Assembly: GCF_001486505.1 (NCBI RefSeq)
Contig: NZ_LN909066.1
Location: forward strand, 1,096,452 to 1,160,451
Source of the DNA: Paenibacillus rubinfantis
Lineage (GTDB): Bacteria > Bacillota > Bacilli > Paenibacillales > Paenibacillaceae
DNA: 64,000 bases
Direction of reading: 5' to 3'
The position numbers were made by a program, and so were the translations under genes. The notes beneath the pieces are model-generated. The model was not told where the DNA came from. It did not search any database and saw nothing but the letters and a program-made list of their open reading frames with translations. This document shows positions 53,437 to 61,606 of this stretch, piece by piece. The stretch's first letter is position 1. The number at the start of each line of letters is the position of its first letter.

Positions 53437-55059
53437 ATGATCAAATTACTGATCGCCGATGATGAGGCTCTGGTGTGCATCGGCCTGCAGTCCATGCTGA
53501 AATGGGAAGATTATCAGATCGAAATCGTTGGCATCGCCCATAATGGCGCACAAGCCGAGGAGATGATCGAGACGTTGCGTCCCGACCTCGTCATTACCGA
53601 CATCAAGATGCCGGTCAAAACCGGGCTGCAACTCGCCGAATCCGTACGCCAAAAGTATGGGCGGATTCCGCTGTTTATTTTCCTGACGAGCTACGAGGAA
53701 TTCGAGTATGCGCGCAGCGCCATTCATCTGCAAGCCGCGGATTATTTGGTCAAGCTCGAACTCACCCCGCAGACGTTGGCCGACTCCGTCCGAAAGGCCG
53801 TGGCCATGCTGGAGGACTACAAGGCCGTGGAGAGCTATCCCAACATGCTCTATCGCAGCAATTTGCATGCGCTTCGCGATAAGTTCTTTATACGCTTGTT
53901 CAACCAGCTGTTCGAGAACAAGAACCAGTACCTTCTGCAAAGGGACGATCTGGAGCTGGATCTATCGGCTCCCGCCTATTTGGTCTGCACCTGCCGGATT
54001 CAAGGCCCGGAAAGCGTACCGCCGCGCGGGGATAAGCTGGTCGCCTTATGCTCCAGTACGGTGCAACTGGCCAAGGACACGTTGGCCTCGGCGCGCCCCT
54101 GCTTCGTGACCAGCCTGGACTTGCGAAACTTCGCCATTGTGCTGCCCCTCTCCGACAGCGACCCGCAGCGCTGGAGGCCGGAGATCGAAGGGCAACTTCA
54201 GGATATGGCCGCCGTACTTCATTCCTACTTCAACGTGAAGATTATCGGGGCCGCCGGTAATGCCGTGGAAGACCCTTATCTGCTGCACGAGAGTTACCTG
54301 GCGGCCCGCCGGGCGTTACCGATGGCGCTGGAACAGGAATCCTTTGTCTTTTATGCCCAAAGCAACGCCGCCGAGTTGGCTTCCCCAGGTGAGGATGTCG
54401 CCGCCTCCCGTTCGGAAATTCGCCGCGCCTTCGAGGAGCTGGATATCAGGGCGTTGTACGCGATGATCACGAATGTGATCGACCGCTTCGACGGCAGGCC
54501 CAAGCTGCTTGTTCCGGCCACCGATGCGGCCTGCAATATTTTGTACATGGCTACCTCTTTGCTGGCAGACGGCGAAAACGTGGTGGAGCAAATTTTCGAG
54601 AACGAACCGGAGGGCTACCGTGCGATTTATAAGAAGCAGACGACCCAGGGCGTCATCGACTGGCTGGTCCAATTCCGGGACGGGTGCTGCGAGATTCTGT
54701 CATCGCGCAAACAGAGCTACAAGGAGCAAATCGTCCGGAACGTGCAGGATTACGTTAAACGCAATTTGAACAGCAAGCTATCCCTCAACCAGGTCGCTGA
54801 CGTGTTTAATTTTAGTCCAAACTACCTCAGCCACCTGTTCTCCAAGACTGCGAAAATCAACTTCGTGGAGTACGTAACGGAGACCAAAATCGCAGCGGCC
54901 AAGGAAATGATGGTTCGCGGCGAAGGCCGAATCTATGAAATCTCGCAAAAGCTGGGATATGAAAGTGCCTTCTATTTCAGTAAAGTATTCAAAAAAGTGG
55001 AGGGCATCTCTCCCCGGGAGTTCATGCAGCGCAAAGACAGCTCCATTCCTTCCGGTTGA
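53437..55059 (+). CDS. YesN-type response regulator, AraC output
   Basis: A 540-residue regulator. Receiver domain about 1-120 with phospho-acceptor Asp in LVITDIKMPVKTG, a middle region of about 290 residues of YesN type, and a C-terminal AraC double helix-turn-helix (LSLNQVADVFNFSPNYLSHLF, KLGYESAFYFSKVFKKVEG). Nearly twice as long as the regulator at 22.4 kb. ATG 53437 has AAGGAAG with an 8-nt spacer; two earlier in-frame starts lie too close to it. Convergent with the peptide permease, 4 bp between stops. Confidence 0.94.
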   Translation: MIKLLIADDEALVCIGLQSMLKWEDYQIEIVGIAHNGAQAEEMIETLRPDLVITDIKMPVKTGLQLAESVRQKYGRIPLFIFLTSYEEFEYARSAIHLQAADYLVKLELTPQTLADSVRKAVAMLEDYKAVESYPNMLYRSNLHALRDKFFIRLFNQLFENKNQYLLQRDDLELDLSAPAYLVCTCRIQGPESVPPRGDKLVALCSSTVQLAKDTLASARPCFVTSLDLRNFAIVLPLSDSDPQRWRPEIEGQLQDMAAVLHSYFNVKIIGAAGNAVEDPYLLHESYLAARRALPMALEQESFVFYAQSNAAELASPGEDVAASRSEIRRAFEELDIRALYAMITNVIDRFDGRPKLLVPATDAACNILYMATSLLADGENVVEQIFENEPEGYRAIYKKQTTQGVIDWLVQFRDGCCEILSSRKQSYKEQIVRNVQDYVKRNLNSKLSLNQVADVFNFSPNYLSHLFSKTAKINFVEYVTETKIAAAKEMMVRGEGRIYEISQKLGYESAFYFSKVFKKVEGISPREFMQRKDSSIPSG

Positions 55060-55063
55060 TTAT

Positions 55064-56035
55064 CTATCGCCGCAGGACGCTCTTTCGATCCATTTTCACG
55101 CGAGGATCCACGATGGAATATAGCAGGTCCGCCAGGAAGTTGGCAATCACCACAAAGGAAGAGATAATCAAGATGCTCATGAGCAGCACGGGATAATTCC
55201 GGGATCGCGCCGCGCTGACCGCCAAGCTTCCAAGACCATTCCAGTTAAAGACGTTCTCGACCACCGCTGCGCCGGAAATCAGGACGGGCAAGTCCAGCGC
55301 GATGATCGTAATCATAGGAATCAACGCCAATCTCAACGCATGTCGATAGGTGACTCTACGCTCCGAAACCCCTTTGGCACGGGCCAGGTTCAGAAATTCG
55401 GAAGGCAACACCTCGATCATGCTGGTGCGGACCATTTTCATGTAATAAGCAATGAGGCCGATGGTTACTGTGGTTACCGGGAGAACCATGTGGTAGAGGA
55501 GGTCGCCCAGTTCCCCTTTTTTCCCCGGGGTGTGCATGCTGCTTGGCGGCAACCAAAACAATTTGAAGGCAAAGATCTCCTGCAGCCAATGTCCCAGCAC
55601 AAATACGGGAATACAGTACCCGATCAGGCTCAGGATGAGGCCGAGTTTATCGGATAGTCCATCCTGCCTTCGGCTGTTATAGATCCCCCACGGGACGGCA
55701 ATCAGTAGAGCGATGAGAAATGACGTGCCTAACAAGGTGAAGCTGTTCCATACATAAGTCCAGATGTAGTTATTAATCGGAGTACGGTAAAAATCAAGAC
55801 CAAAATTCCCATGCAGAAGATCATTGACCCACCGGAAATATTGCTGATAAATCGGGAGATCCAGTCCAAACAGATGCTTCTGCTCGTTTGCAAATTGGAT
55901 CTGCTCTTCCGTCATCCCTATACTGAGTGACCAGAAGTTCCCCGGCATCAAACGCATGATGCAAAAGCACACGCTCATGACGATAAACAATACAAACAAC
56001 GAGTGAATCCCGCGACGGATCAGATAAGTCCACAT
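55064..56035 (-). CDS. DppB/OppB-type peptide ABC permease, without partners
   Basis: A 323-residue permease with six helices: MWTYLIRRGIHSLFVLFIV N-terminus, EAA-like loop LPSEFLNLARAKGVSERRV, C-terminus VDPRVKMD. ATG 56033-56035 follows GGAGGAGG with a 6-nt spacer. Such a permease normally works with a DppC-type partner, a binding protein and two ATPases, but none is within this window. The reading frame is intact. Confidence 0.9.
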   Translation of the reverse strand: MWTYLIRRGIHSLFVLFIVMSVCFCIMRLMPGNFWSLSIGMTEEQIQFANEQKHLFGLDLPIYQQYFRWVNDLLHGNFGLDFYRTPINNYIWTYVWNSFTLLGTSFLIALLIAVPWGIYNSRRQDGLSDKLGLILSLIGYCIPVFVLGHWLQEIFAFKLFWLPPSSMHTPGKKGELGDLLYHMVLPVTTVTIGLIAYYMKMVRTSMIEVLPSEFLNLARAKGVSERRVTYRHALRLALIPMITIIALDLPVLISGAAVVENVFNWNGLGSLAVSAARSRNYPVLLMSILIISSFVVIANFLADLLYSIVDPRVKMDRKSVLRR

Positions 56036-56210
56036 CTTCGTCCTCCTCCGCATTGGATGAAATTTTCATTTATTCTATCACAGATCAAGAGCACCGTAAG
56101 CTGGTATATGAAATTTTAATTGTAAATTTTTCATTAAGTTTCATGGGATGTGAGATCCAGGTGAGCGATTCCCTATTACCGCAAAACGGCCCTTGCCGAA
56201 TGATAAGCTA

Positions 56211-56253
56211 CCCCTATATAGGACAATGAAATATAACATGTCCTATATGGGGG
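56211..56253 (+). promoter_or_regulatory. Fold-back hairpin covering the orfA ribosome binding site
   Basis: CCCCTATATAGGACA (56211-56225) pairs with TGTCCTATATGGGGG (56239-56253) over 15 bp with one G-T wobble. The GGGGG ribosome binding site of orfA is in the second arm. Transcripts entering from outside would fold and block translation. Confidence 0.6.
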
Positions 56254-56261
56254 TATTTTTC

Positions 56262-56954
56262 ATGTCCAAATCAATGAAAGGGATACCGACAGAGGAGAAA
56301 GTAAATCTGGTTGAAAAGTATCTGAAAGGTGAAATAAGTAGAGCGTATGCAGCAAAAGAAGCAAATGTGGATCCGGGTACCATTGCTCTATGGGTTAGAC
56401 TTTACGAGGCAGATGGCCCTACTGCTTTAATGGATCAGAAGCAGAATAAAAAATATTCGACGGAGCTGAAGCTAAAAGCTGTTACTGAATACCTATCCGG
56501 AGTTGGAAGTCAAAGTACAATTTGTAAGAAATACCATATACGTTCACGAGACCAACTCCATCAATGGTTAAAGGTGTATAATTCTCATGGGACTCTCAAA
56601 TCCACGACTGGAGGAAGTTACATGAGAAAGGCAAGAAACACCAATCCGGAAGAGCGGTTAAAAATAGTCCAGGACTGCCTGACAAACAATAAGAATTATG
56701 GGGCTATTGCCCTAAAATACAGGGTTTCCTATCAGCAGGTACGTAACTGGGTGAAAAGGTACGAGGCGATGGGCTCTGCCGGTCTTGAGGATCGACGGGG
56801 ACGGCGTGCCGGTACGTTACCAGGCAGAACGCCCGAAGAGGAATTACGCGATCGTATTGTTCAGTTGGAACGTGAAAAACTTGACCTGCAGATGGAAAAT
56901 GACCTGTTAAAAAAAGTAAGGGATTTGGAGAGGGGGCGACGACACTTACTCTGA
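56262..56954 (+). CDS. IS3-family transposase OrfA
   Basis: 230 residues with helix-turn-helix motifs (ISRAYAAKEANVDPGTIALWV; GAIALKYRVSYQQVRNWV) and a C-terminal leucine-zipper-like coiled coil (EEELRDRIVQLEREKLDLQM). ATG 56262 follows GGGGG in the fold-back hairpin. Near its end the tract A7 at 56909-56915, read TTA AAA AAA G, allows -1 frameshifting into orfB, giving the OrfAB transposase. A Leu-Leu end is made without the shift. Confidence 0.93.
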   Translation: MSKSMKGIPTEEKVNLVEKYLKGEISRAYAAKEANVDPGTIALWVRLYEADGPTALMDQKQNKKYSTELKLKAVTEYLSGVGSQSTICKKYHIRSRDQLHQWLKVYNSHGTLKSTTGGSYMRKARNTNPEERLKIVQDCLTNNKNYGAIALKYRVSYQQVRNWVKRYEAMGSAGLEDRRGRRAGTLPGRTPEEELRDRIVQLEREKLDLQMENDLLKKVRDLERGRRHLL

Positions 56955-57847
56955 TCAGGCATCAATGCGAATACGAAGCCATTAAGGAGCTTTCTGAAGA
57001 GAAGCATTATCCTGTCCATAAACTGTGTAAATATCTGCACATCGCGCGATCCGCTTATTACAGATGGCTTAAATGCCCGAAGAGTAGACATCAGATCGAG
57101 AATGAGGAAATTGCTAGAGAAATTCGGGAGATTCACGATGAGCATCCGGATATGGGATACCGCAGAATCCGTGATGAACTTGCAATATATCATGACATCA
57201 AGGTTAATGACAAACGGGTTCTAAATATCAACCGGAAGTTGCAAATTCACTCCTGTATAAAGTACAAATCCAAGAGCTGTACTAGGGGTTCTAGCAACCC
57301 ATACCATATCGCCAATAACTATCTGAACAGGGAGTTTCATGCCGAGGCTCCAAACCAGAAGTGGCTGACAGACGTATCCGAGTTTAAGTACCGCACGGGT
57401 ACAGAAGTACGTAAGGTCTATCTGAGCGCTATCCTCGACCTATATGACCGCAGAATCGTGGCTTTTAAAATCAGTGACCATAATGATAATCCACTGGTGA
57501 TGAACACCTTTGATGAAGCTATACAGCTTGAGCCGGACGCACACCCGCTCTTCCACAGCGATCGGGGATTCCAGTATACAAGTAGAGAGTTCTATACGCG
57601 GCTTCAGCAGTCGCATATGAAGCAGAGTATGTCGAGAGTGGCACACTGTATTGATAATGGACCGATGGAAGGCTTCTGGGGAATACTGAAACGTGAGATG
57701 TATTATGGGCATCGCTTTACTGACCATGATGTTCTTGTAAAGGCAATATCGGATTATATCATTTACTACAACAACCGGCGTTTACAGCGTCGACTGAAGA
57801 TTATGACACCGATGGAATTCCATAATAATTATCTGCAAGCTGCATAA
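56912..57847 (+). CDS. IS3-family transposase OrfB (DDE integrase), reached by -1 frameshift
   Basis: The frame opens at the A7 slippery tract and continues about 310 residues. A HTH_21-like region (HIARSAYYRWLKCPKSRHQIE, DMGYRRIRDEL) is followed by the rve integrase core with catalytic Asp (KWLTDVSEF), Asp (LFHSDRGFQYTS) and Glu (DNGPMEGFWGILKRE). A hairpin CACTGCC...GGCAGTG follows the stop. Intact by inspection. An ATG at 57152 exists but would lose the N-terminal domain. Confidence 0.93.
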   Translation, partial: KSKGFGEGATTLTLIRHQCEYEAIKELSEEKHYPVHKLCKYLHIARSAYYRWLKCPKSRHQIENEEIAREIREIHDEHPDMGYRRIRDELAIYHDIKVNDKRVLNINRKLQIHSCIKYKSKSCTRGSSNPYHIANNYLNREFHAEAPNQKWLTDVSEFKYRTGTEVRKVYLSAILDLYDRRIVAFKISDHNDNPLVMNTFDEAIQLEPDAHPLFHSDRGFQYTSREFYTRLQQSHMKQSMSRVAHCIDNGPMEGFWGILKREMYYGHRFTDHDVLVKAISDYIIYYNNRRLQRRLKIMTPMEFHNNYLQAA

Positions 57848-57975
57848 ACACACTGCCCGCCGTAAACCGGCAGGCAGTGTGTATAAATCTTATAGTTTTT
57901 CATTGTCCTCTTGACGGGTAGCACACCAGAAAGAGCAAGGGCCGTTTAGATATAAACTTGCGTATAAATTAAGGA

Positions 57976-59064
57976 TTAATCATTACGTGGCAGCTCCACA
58001 GACACCTCGCGGCCCGATTCAGCGGAACGCAGAACGCCGTCGATGATCGCCTGTTGAATTAAGATTTGCTCGCCGGGGATCGGGGCGGGACGGCCGTCGC
58101 GAACCGCTTCAGCGAAATCCCGGACCTTCTCGTCGAACAAGTTCAACTGGTGCTCAATGAGTGGAATCGGCGTCTGAGTGTTGCGGCCGTATTCGTCATG
58201 GTACAACGTAATCGAACCGATCGAGCCGTCCCATACGCCGGACCACGGACCGCTCCCTGCTGGCGTGATTTTGAGTCCCGCATCGGTACCGAGGAACATC
58301 GTTGCACCTAACGTGTCCATGTGCATCGCCCAGGAGATTTTGAACTGCAGCACTAGATCGTTCTCGAAACGTACCATCGCCACGCCAAAGTCCTCCACCT
58401 CGAATCTGGACGCTTCCGGATGATAAAGCGGGTTACGACCAAAATGGTTTGACGTAAATGCAGATACGGTGAGCGGGCGAGGATAACCTAACGTATTTAG
58501 CGCCATGTCCAGCGAATAGCAGCCGATGTCTGCCATCGCTCCGGCTCCAGCCAGCTTCTTGCTGATAAATGTGCCGCCCGGCATGCCGCGTCGGCGGCCA
58601 CCGCCTGTCTCGGCGTAATAGACCTTGCCCAAACGCTCGGATTGTACGATTTCCTGCAGCAGCTTCATATTCGGGTCATAGCGGGGCTGGAATCCGATCG
58701 TCAACATATTGCCGGTGTCGCGGGCGACTTGCGTCATCTCAAGCGCCTCTGCCAGAGTGACGGACATCGGCTTTTCCAGCAGCACCTGCTTGCCCGCTTT
58801 CAACGAATCCACCGTCGTTTCATGGTGCGAGACGTTTGGCGTACAGATGCTGACGGCGTCCAGCTCTTGCTCAAGCAGCTTCCGATGGCCGTCATAGGCC
58901 GCCGCTCCGTCCAATTGCAGCGCCTTCACGAAATCCGCGGCTTTGCCGGGAATGACGTCGGCGACTGCCACGATCTCAACGAATGGAAGCTTGCGATAAG
59001 CCGATACGTGGGCTTTGGCGATTCCGCCGCTTCCGATAATGCCGATGCGTAGATGTTTACTCAT
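57976..59064 (-). CDS. Gfo/Idh/MocA family oxidoreductase
   Basis: A 362-residue NAD(P)-dependent sugar dehydrogenase-like protein. An N-terminal Rossmann fold starts RIGIIGSGGIAKAHVSAYRK, with CTPNVSHHE and the EKPMSV motif containing the conserved Lys. The C-terminal domain is beta-rich (about 130-345). GAAGGAAG precedes the ATG, which overlaps the AraC stop (ATGA). Substrate unknown, probably a sugar or inositol derivative. Confidence 0.93.
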   Translation of the reverse strand: MSKHLRIGIIGSGGIAKAHVSAYRKLPFVEIVAVADVIPGKAADFVKALQLDGAAAYDGHRKLLEQELDAVSICTPNVSHHETTVDSLKAGKQVLLEKPMSVTLAEALEMTQVARDTGNMLTIGFQPRYDPNMKLLQEIVQSERLGKVYYAETGGGRRRGMPGGTFISKKLAGAGAMADIGCYSLDMALNTLGYPRPLTVSAFTSNHFGRNPLYHPEASRFEVEDFGVAMVRFENDLVLQFKISWAMHMDTLGATMFLGTDAGLKITPAGSGPWSGVWDGSIGSITLYHDEYGRNTQTPIPLIEHQLNLFDEKVRDFAEAVRDGRPAPIPGEQILIQQAIIDGVLRSAESGREVSVELPRND

Positions 59065-60095
59065 ATGCTCGCTTCCTTCTCTCGTTTGGAATAGGGCGCC
59101 GAATGCTCTCCCGCATGCATTTTGCGGTATGCGCTTGGCGTTACTTCGTACTTGCTCTTGAATACCGGATACAGATAATTGGGATTCGCGTAACCGTGGG
59201 CAAGGGCGATTTCCTCGATCGCTTTATCCGTTAGGATCAGGTCCGAACAGATCGCCGTCAGCCGCGTATGCTCCAAATAATCGCGGAACGTCGTCCGCCC
59301 TTCACTGCGGAAGATACGCTGAAGCTGCCGGGGACTGGTCCCGATCGCCTCCGCCACCTGCTCCAGCGAGATCGGCATGCTCTCATTGTCCTGAATATAT
59401 TGCGTGGCCAGCTTGTAGCGATGGAAGCTCATATCCCGCTGCGGAATTCCCGTTCTGTCGTCAGCCCGATCAAGCACGCGAACCGTACGCAGCAAAATCT
59501 GCACGATTTCCTGCTTCAGCAGCGTGTAGAAGCCGATCGGTTGCTCCTCCAATATACGGTACGCCTCCAGAAAACCGCTCATCGCATGGAACCGGTCAAC
59601 CACCGGGGCGATCGGCAAACGATCCAACGAGGTGATGCACTCCTTCGCCTCCGCCGCCTCCAACTCCTCTCCCCAGCCGCTGGGTTCGGCGGCCGCCGTC
59701 AACGGCTCAATTTCCAAATGAAGGCAAAGCTCATACATCGGATCTTCCGGGTCCGATTCCTGATAGTGCACCAGATCCGGTCCGGTCAAATAGAACATGC
59801 CCTCATGAAGATCGTAAGCCTGATTGATGAGAATCACTTTGCCCTTGCCTTTCGGAATATAATGAAACTCATATCCCGAGTGCTTGTGAAAATGAATGAT
59901 ATGTCCAGGTGGAAAAGAGGCCAGATGGCAGCGCAGTACGCGAATTCCGTAATCTCCCCAGCGGAATTGCAGCTCTAGCCGGTCGAGCGCATCCTGCCTC
60001 TCCGCCATTCTGGCGTACGGAAAAGGACTTGCACTTCCGGCCGCTTTACGGTCCGCCGTCTTCCTCCCCGTCGATTCGCGATGATCCGCCCGCAT
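59061..60095 (-). CDS. AraC family regulator with cupin sensor
   Basis: 344 residues. An N-terminal cupin-like domain (HKHSGYEFHYIPKGKGKVIL; about 75-150) probably binds a sugar-derived ligand. A C-terminal AraC double helix-turn-helix follows (ISLEQVAEAIGTSPRQLQRIF; EIALAHGYANPNYLYPVFKSK). GAGGGATAAG precedes the ATG. It sits between two oxidoreductase genes on one strand and likely regulates them. Confidence 0.92.
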   Translation of the reverse strand: MRADHRESTGRKTADRKAAGSASPFPYARMAERQDALDRLELQFRWGDYGIRVLRCHLASFPPGHIIHFHKHSGYEFHYIPKGKGKVILINQAYDLHEGMFYLTGPDLVHYQESDPEDPMYELCLHLEIEPLTAAAEPSGWGEELEAAEAKECITSLDRLPIAPVVDRFHAMSGFLEAYRILEEQPIGFYTLLKQEIVQILLRTVRVLDRADDRTGIPQRDMSFHRYKLATQYIQDNESMPISLEQVAEAIGTSPRQLQRIFRSEGRTTFRDYLEHTRLTAICSDLILTDKAIEEIALAHGYANPNYLYPVFKSKYEVTPSAYRKMHAGEHSAPYSKREKEASI

Positions 60096-60138
60096 CTTAT
60101 CCCTCTTTTCTCCTATAATAATTCGTTATTACTCGCTA

Positions 60139-61128
60139 TTATTCCGCCAGCTCGTCGATCCGGATCGGCCGGCCTTCCGCTACTGAGCGATTTGAAGCTT
60201 CCATAAGTCGGGTCAGATCCACAGCCGCCGCGATATTTTCCGTCGCCTCGGTACCTAACTTGATATGCTCCACCCATTGGCTGAACGCGTAGGGCACTCG
60301 GTCTTCCAACGCCAGCTTCTCCCATTGTTCGCTCCCACCGTTGTAACGAACGACGGGAACCTCATCCGGAAAGCCGTACAGCAGTGTGCCTTCGGTTCCA
60401 TGAAGCTCAATGGAGAATGGCGAGTGGCTGTTCACGAAACCTGCTTCGACAATGCCCAGTGCGCCTTCCGCATAACGCAGCACAGCTACCGCATTGTCTT
60501 CAACTTCCTTGCCCGTCACATAGCCGAAATTCGCGCTTACACTCTCCGGCATCCCCAAGAAGCGCCGGACAAGGTACATCGGATGACAGCCCAGGTCGAT
60601 GAGGGCCCCTCCGCCGCACTGCTCCTTCGAGTAGAAATGAGCAGGCAACCAGTTCGCGGTCGCGCCATTATGCGACAGCCGGACCCGCGCCATCGTTAGT
60701 TTGCCGAGCTTGCCGCCTTGGAGCACGCGATCGATCGTCTGCGTATAGCCGTCGTACAGGCGCGGCAGGGAAACCGTCAGCTTGACCCCCGCTTTCCGGA
60801 CAGCCGAGAGGATATCCGTGACTTCCTTCGCCGTAGGGGCGATGACTTTCTCGGTAAAAATATGCTTGCCGGCCTCCGCCGCCTTCACCATGACGTCGCG
60901 ATGCAGATTCGTCGGCGCGTCCACGATGACGGCGTCGATCTCGTCCTGCGCTAGCATCTCGTCGAGCGAGGCGTAATACGGTACGCCGTACTGCGCCGCT
61001 TTGGCCTGCCCGCGTTCGGGAAGTTCATCCCAGATCGCGGCGAGCTCTGTGTCGGGATGCTCCAGTGCCTGTTTCGTGTAATCTTCCGCATGAACGTGCC
61101 AATAACTGATTTTGCCGATTCGAATCAT
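60139..61128 (-). CDS. Gfo/Idh/MocA family oxidoreductase
   Basis: A 329-residue Rossmann-fold dehydrogenase-like protein: N-terminus MIRIGKISYWHVHAEDYTKQ, later VIVDAPTNLHRDVMVKAAEAG and FTEKVIAPTAKE with the family Lys. The GxGxxG at the N-terminus is weak (the start is ISYWHVHAEDY rather than GxGxxA), so cofactor binding may differ. ATG 61126-61128 with AAGGAGG 11 nt upstream; longer in-frame starts lack a site. First gene of the oxidoreductase-AraC-oxidoreductase operon. Confidence 0.88.
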   Translation of the reverse strand: MIRIGKISYWHVHAEDYTKQALEHPDTELAAIWDELPERGQAKAAQYGVPYYASLDEMLAQDEIDAVIVDAPTNLHRDVMVKAAEAGKHIFTEKVIAPTAKEVTDILSAVRKAGVKLTVSLPRLYDGYTQTIDRVLQGGKLGKLTMARVRLSHNGATANWLPAHFYSKEQCGGGALIDLGCHPMYLVRRFLGMPESVSANFGYVTGKEVEDNAVAVLRYAEGALGIVEAGFVNSHSPFSIELHGTEGTLLYGFPDEVPVVRYNGGSEQWEKLALEDRVPYAFSQWVEHIKLGTEATENIAAAVDLTRLMEASNRSVAEGRPIRIDELAE

Positions 61129-61313
61129 AAGTAAGTAAGCCTCCTTGGCCGTTTGACTTAAAATATACGACAACATAGACAGATTACACAACTTTTATAG
61201 CCATTATAATGAGTATACGTGCCATTTAAACTATAAATTTGCGACATTCGTGTATGAAAAGCGGCTATATATGTTTTACTTACTTTAACATCAACACGAG
61301 GGGAGAATTGAAT

Positions 61314-61496
61314 TTGCGAATGCGAGGGTTAGGTTACCTGATCATGGCTTCAGGTTTTATAACTTGGTTGGTGGGGATTAAATTACAAGCTGCAAATCCA
61401 GGCCAGTTTGAGAAATGGGTTATTTTTAGCGGCCAAATGGTTGTTGTCTTAGGTGGAATAACCCAAATCATTACGCGGGTAAGATCAAAGAAATGA
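61314..61496 (+). CDS. Small two-helix membrane protein
   Basis: 60 residues with two predicted membrane helices (about 6-21 and 36-54) and a basic tail (RVRSKK). The TTG at 61314 has GAGGGGAG with an 8-nt spacer; ATG 61320 is 14 nt away. Family not recognised. It is convergent with groESL. Confidence 0.62.
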   Translation: MRMRGLGYLIMASGFITWLVGIKLQAANPGQFEKWVIFSGQMVVVLGGITQIITRVRSKK

Positions 61497-61529
61497 GATC
61501 ATCGGATAATCACGCTATGGAAAAAGAAA

Positions 61530-61570
61530 AGAGGCCTCTCCAAAGTTTCATGAACTTAGGAAAGACCTCT
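61530..61570. terminator. Terminator after groEL
   Basis: AGAGGcCT..CCaAAGTT pairs with AACTTaGG..AGaCCTCT, a long stem with small mismatches between groEL and the small membrane protein gene. The minus strand continues into CTTTTCTTTTT. Confidence 0.8.
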
Positions 61571-61606
61571 CGCTAAACCTTATGGTTATAGGCTTTACTG
61601 CCTATC

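Larger units (their letters stand above)
56201..57928 (+). mobile_element. IS3-family insertion sequence, 1728 bp
   Basis: The ends begin TG and share GCTACCC (56207-56213; inverted at 57916-57922) and GGACAATGAAA (56221-56231; inverted at 57898-57908) at identical distances from each end. A direct repeat GAA flanks the element (56198-56200 and 57929-57931), a target duplication size seen in IS3. It encodes orfA and orfB joined by -1 frameshifting. The DDE triad is intact, so it may still be active. Base composition is visibly more AT-rich than its neighbours. Confidence 0.9.
56183..57947 (-). terminator. Intrinsic terminator split by the IS element
   Basis: AACGGCCCTTGC (stem part ending 56196) and GCAAGGGCCGTT (57935-57946) are perfect complements now 1.7 kb apart. 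Without the element and one GAA copy they form a stem with the 7-nt loop CGAAAGA, followed on the minus strand by TTTTGCGG. It would have ended the operon of the oxidoreductase at 57976. Confidence 0.85.
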
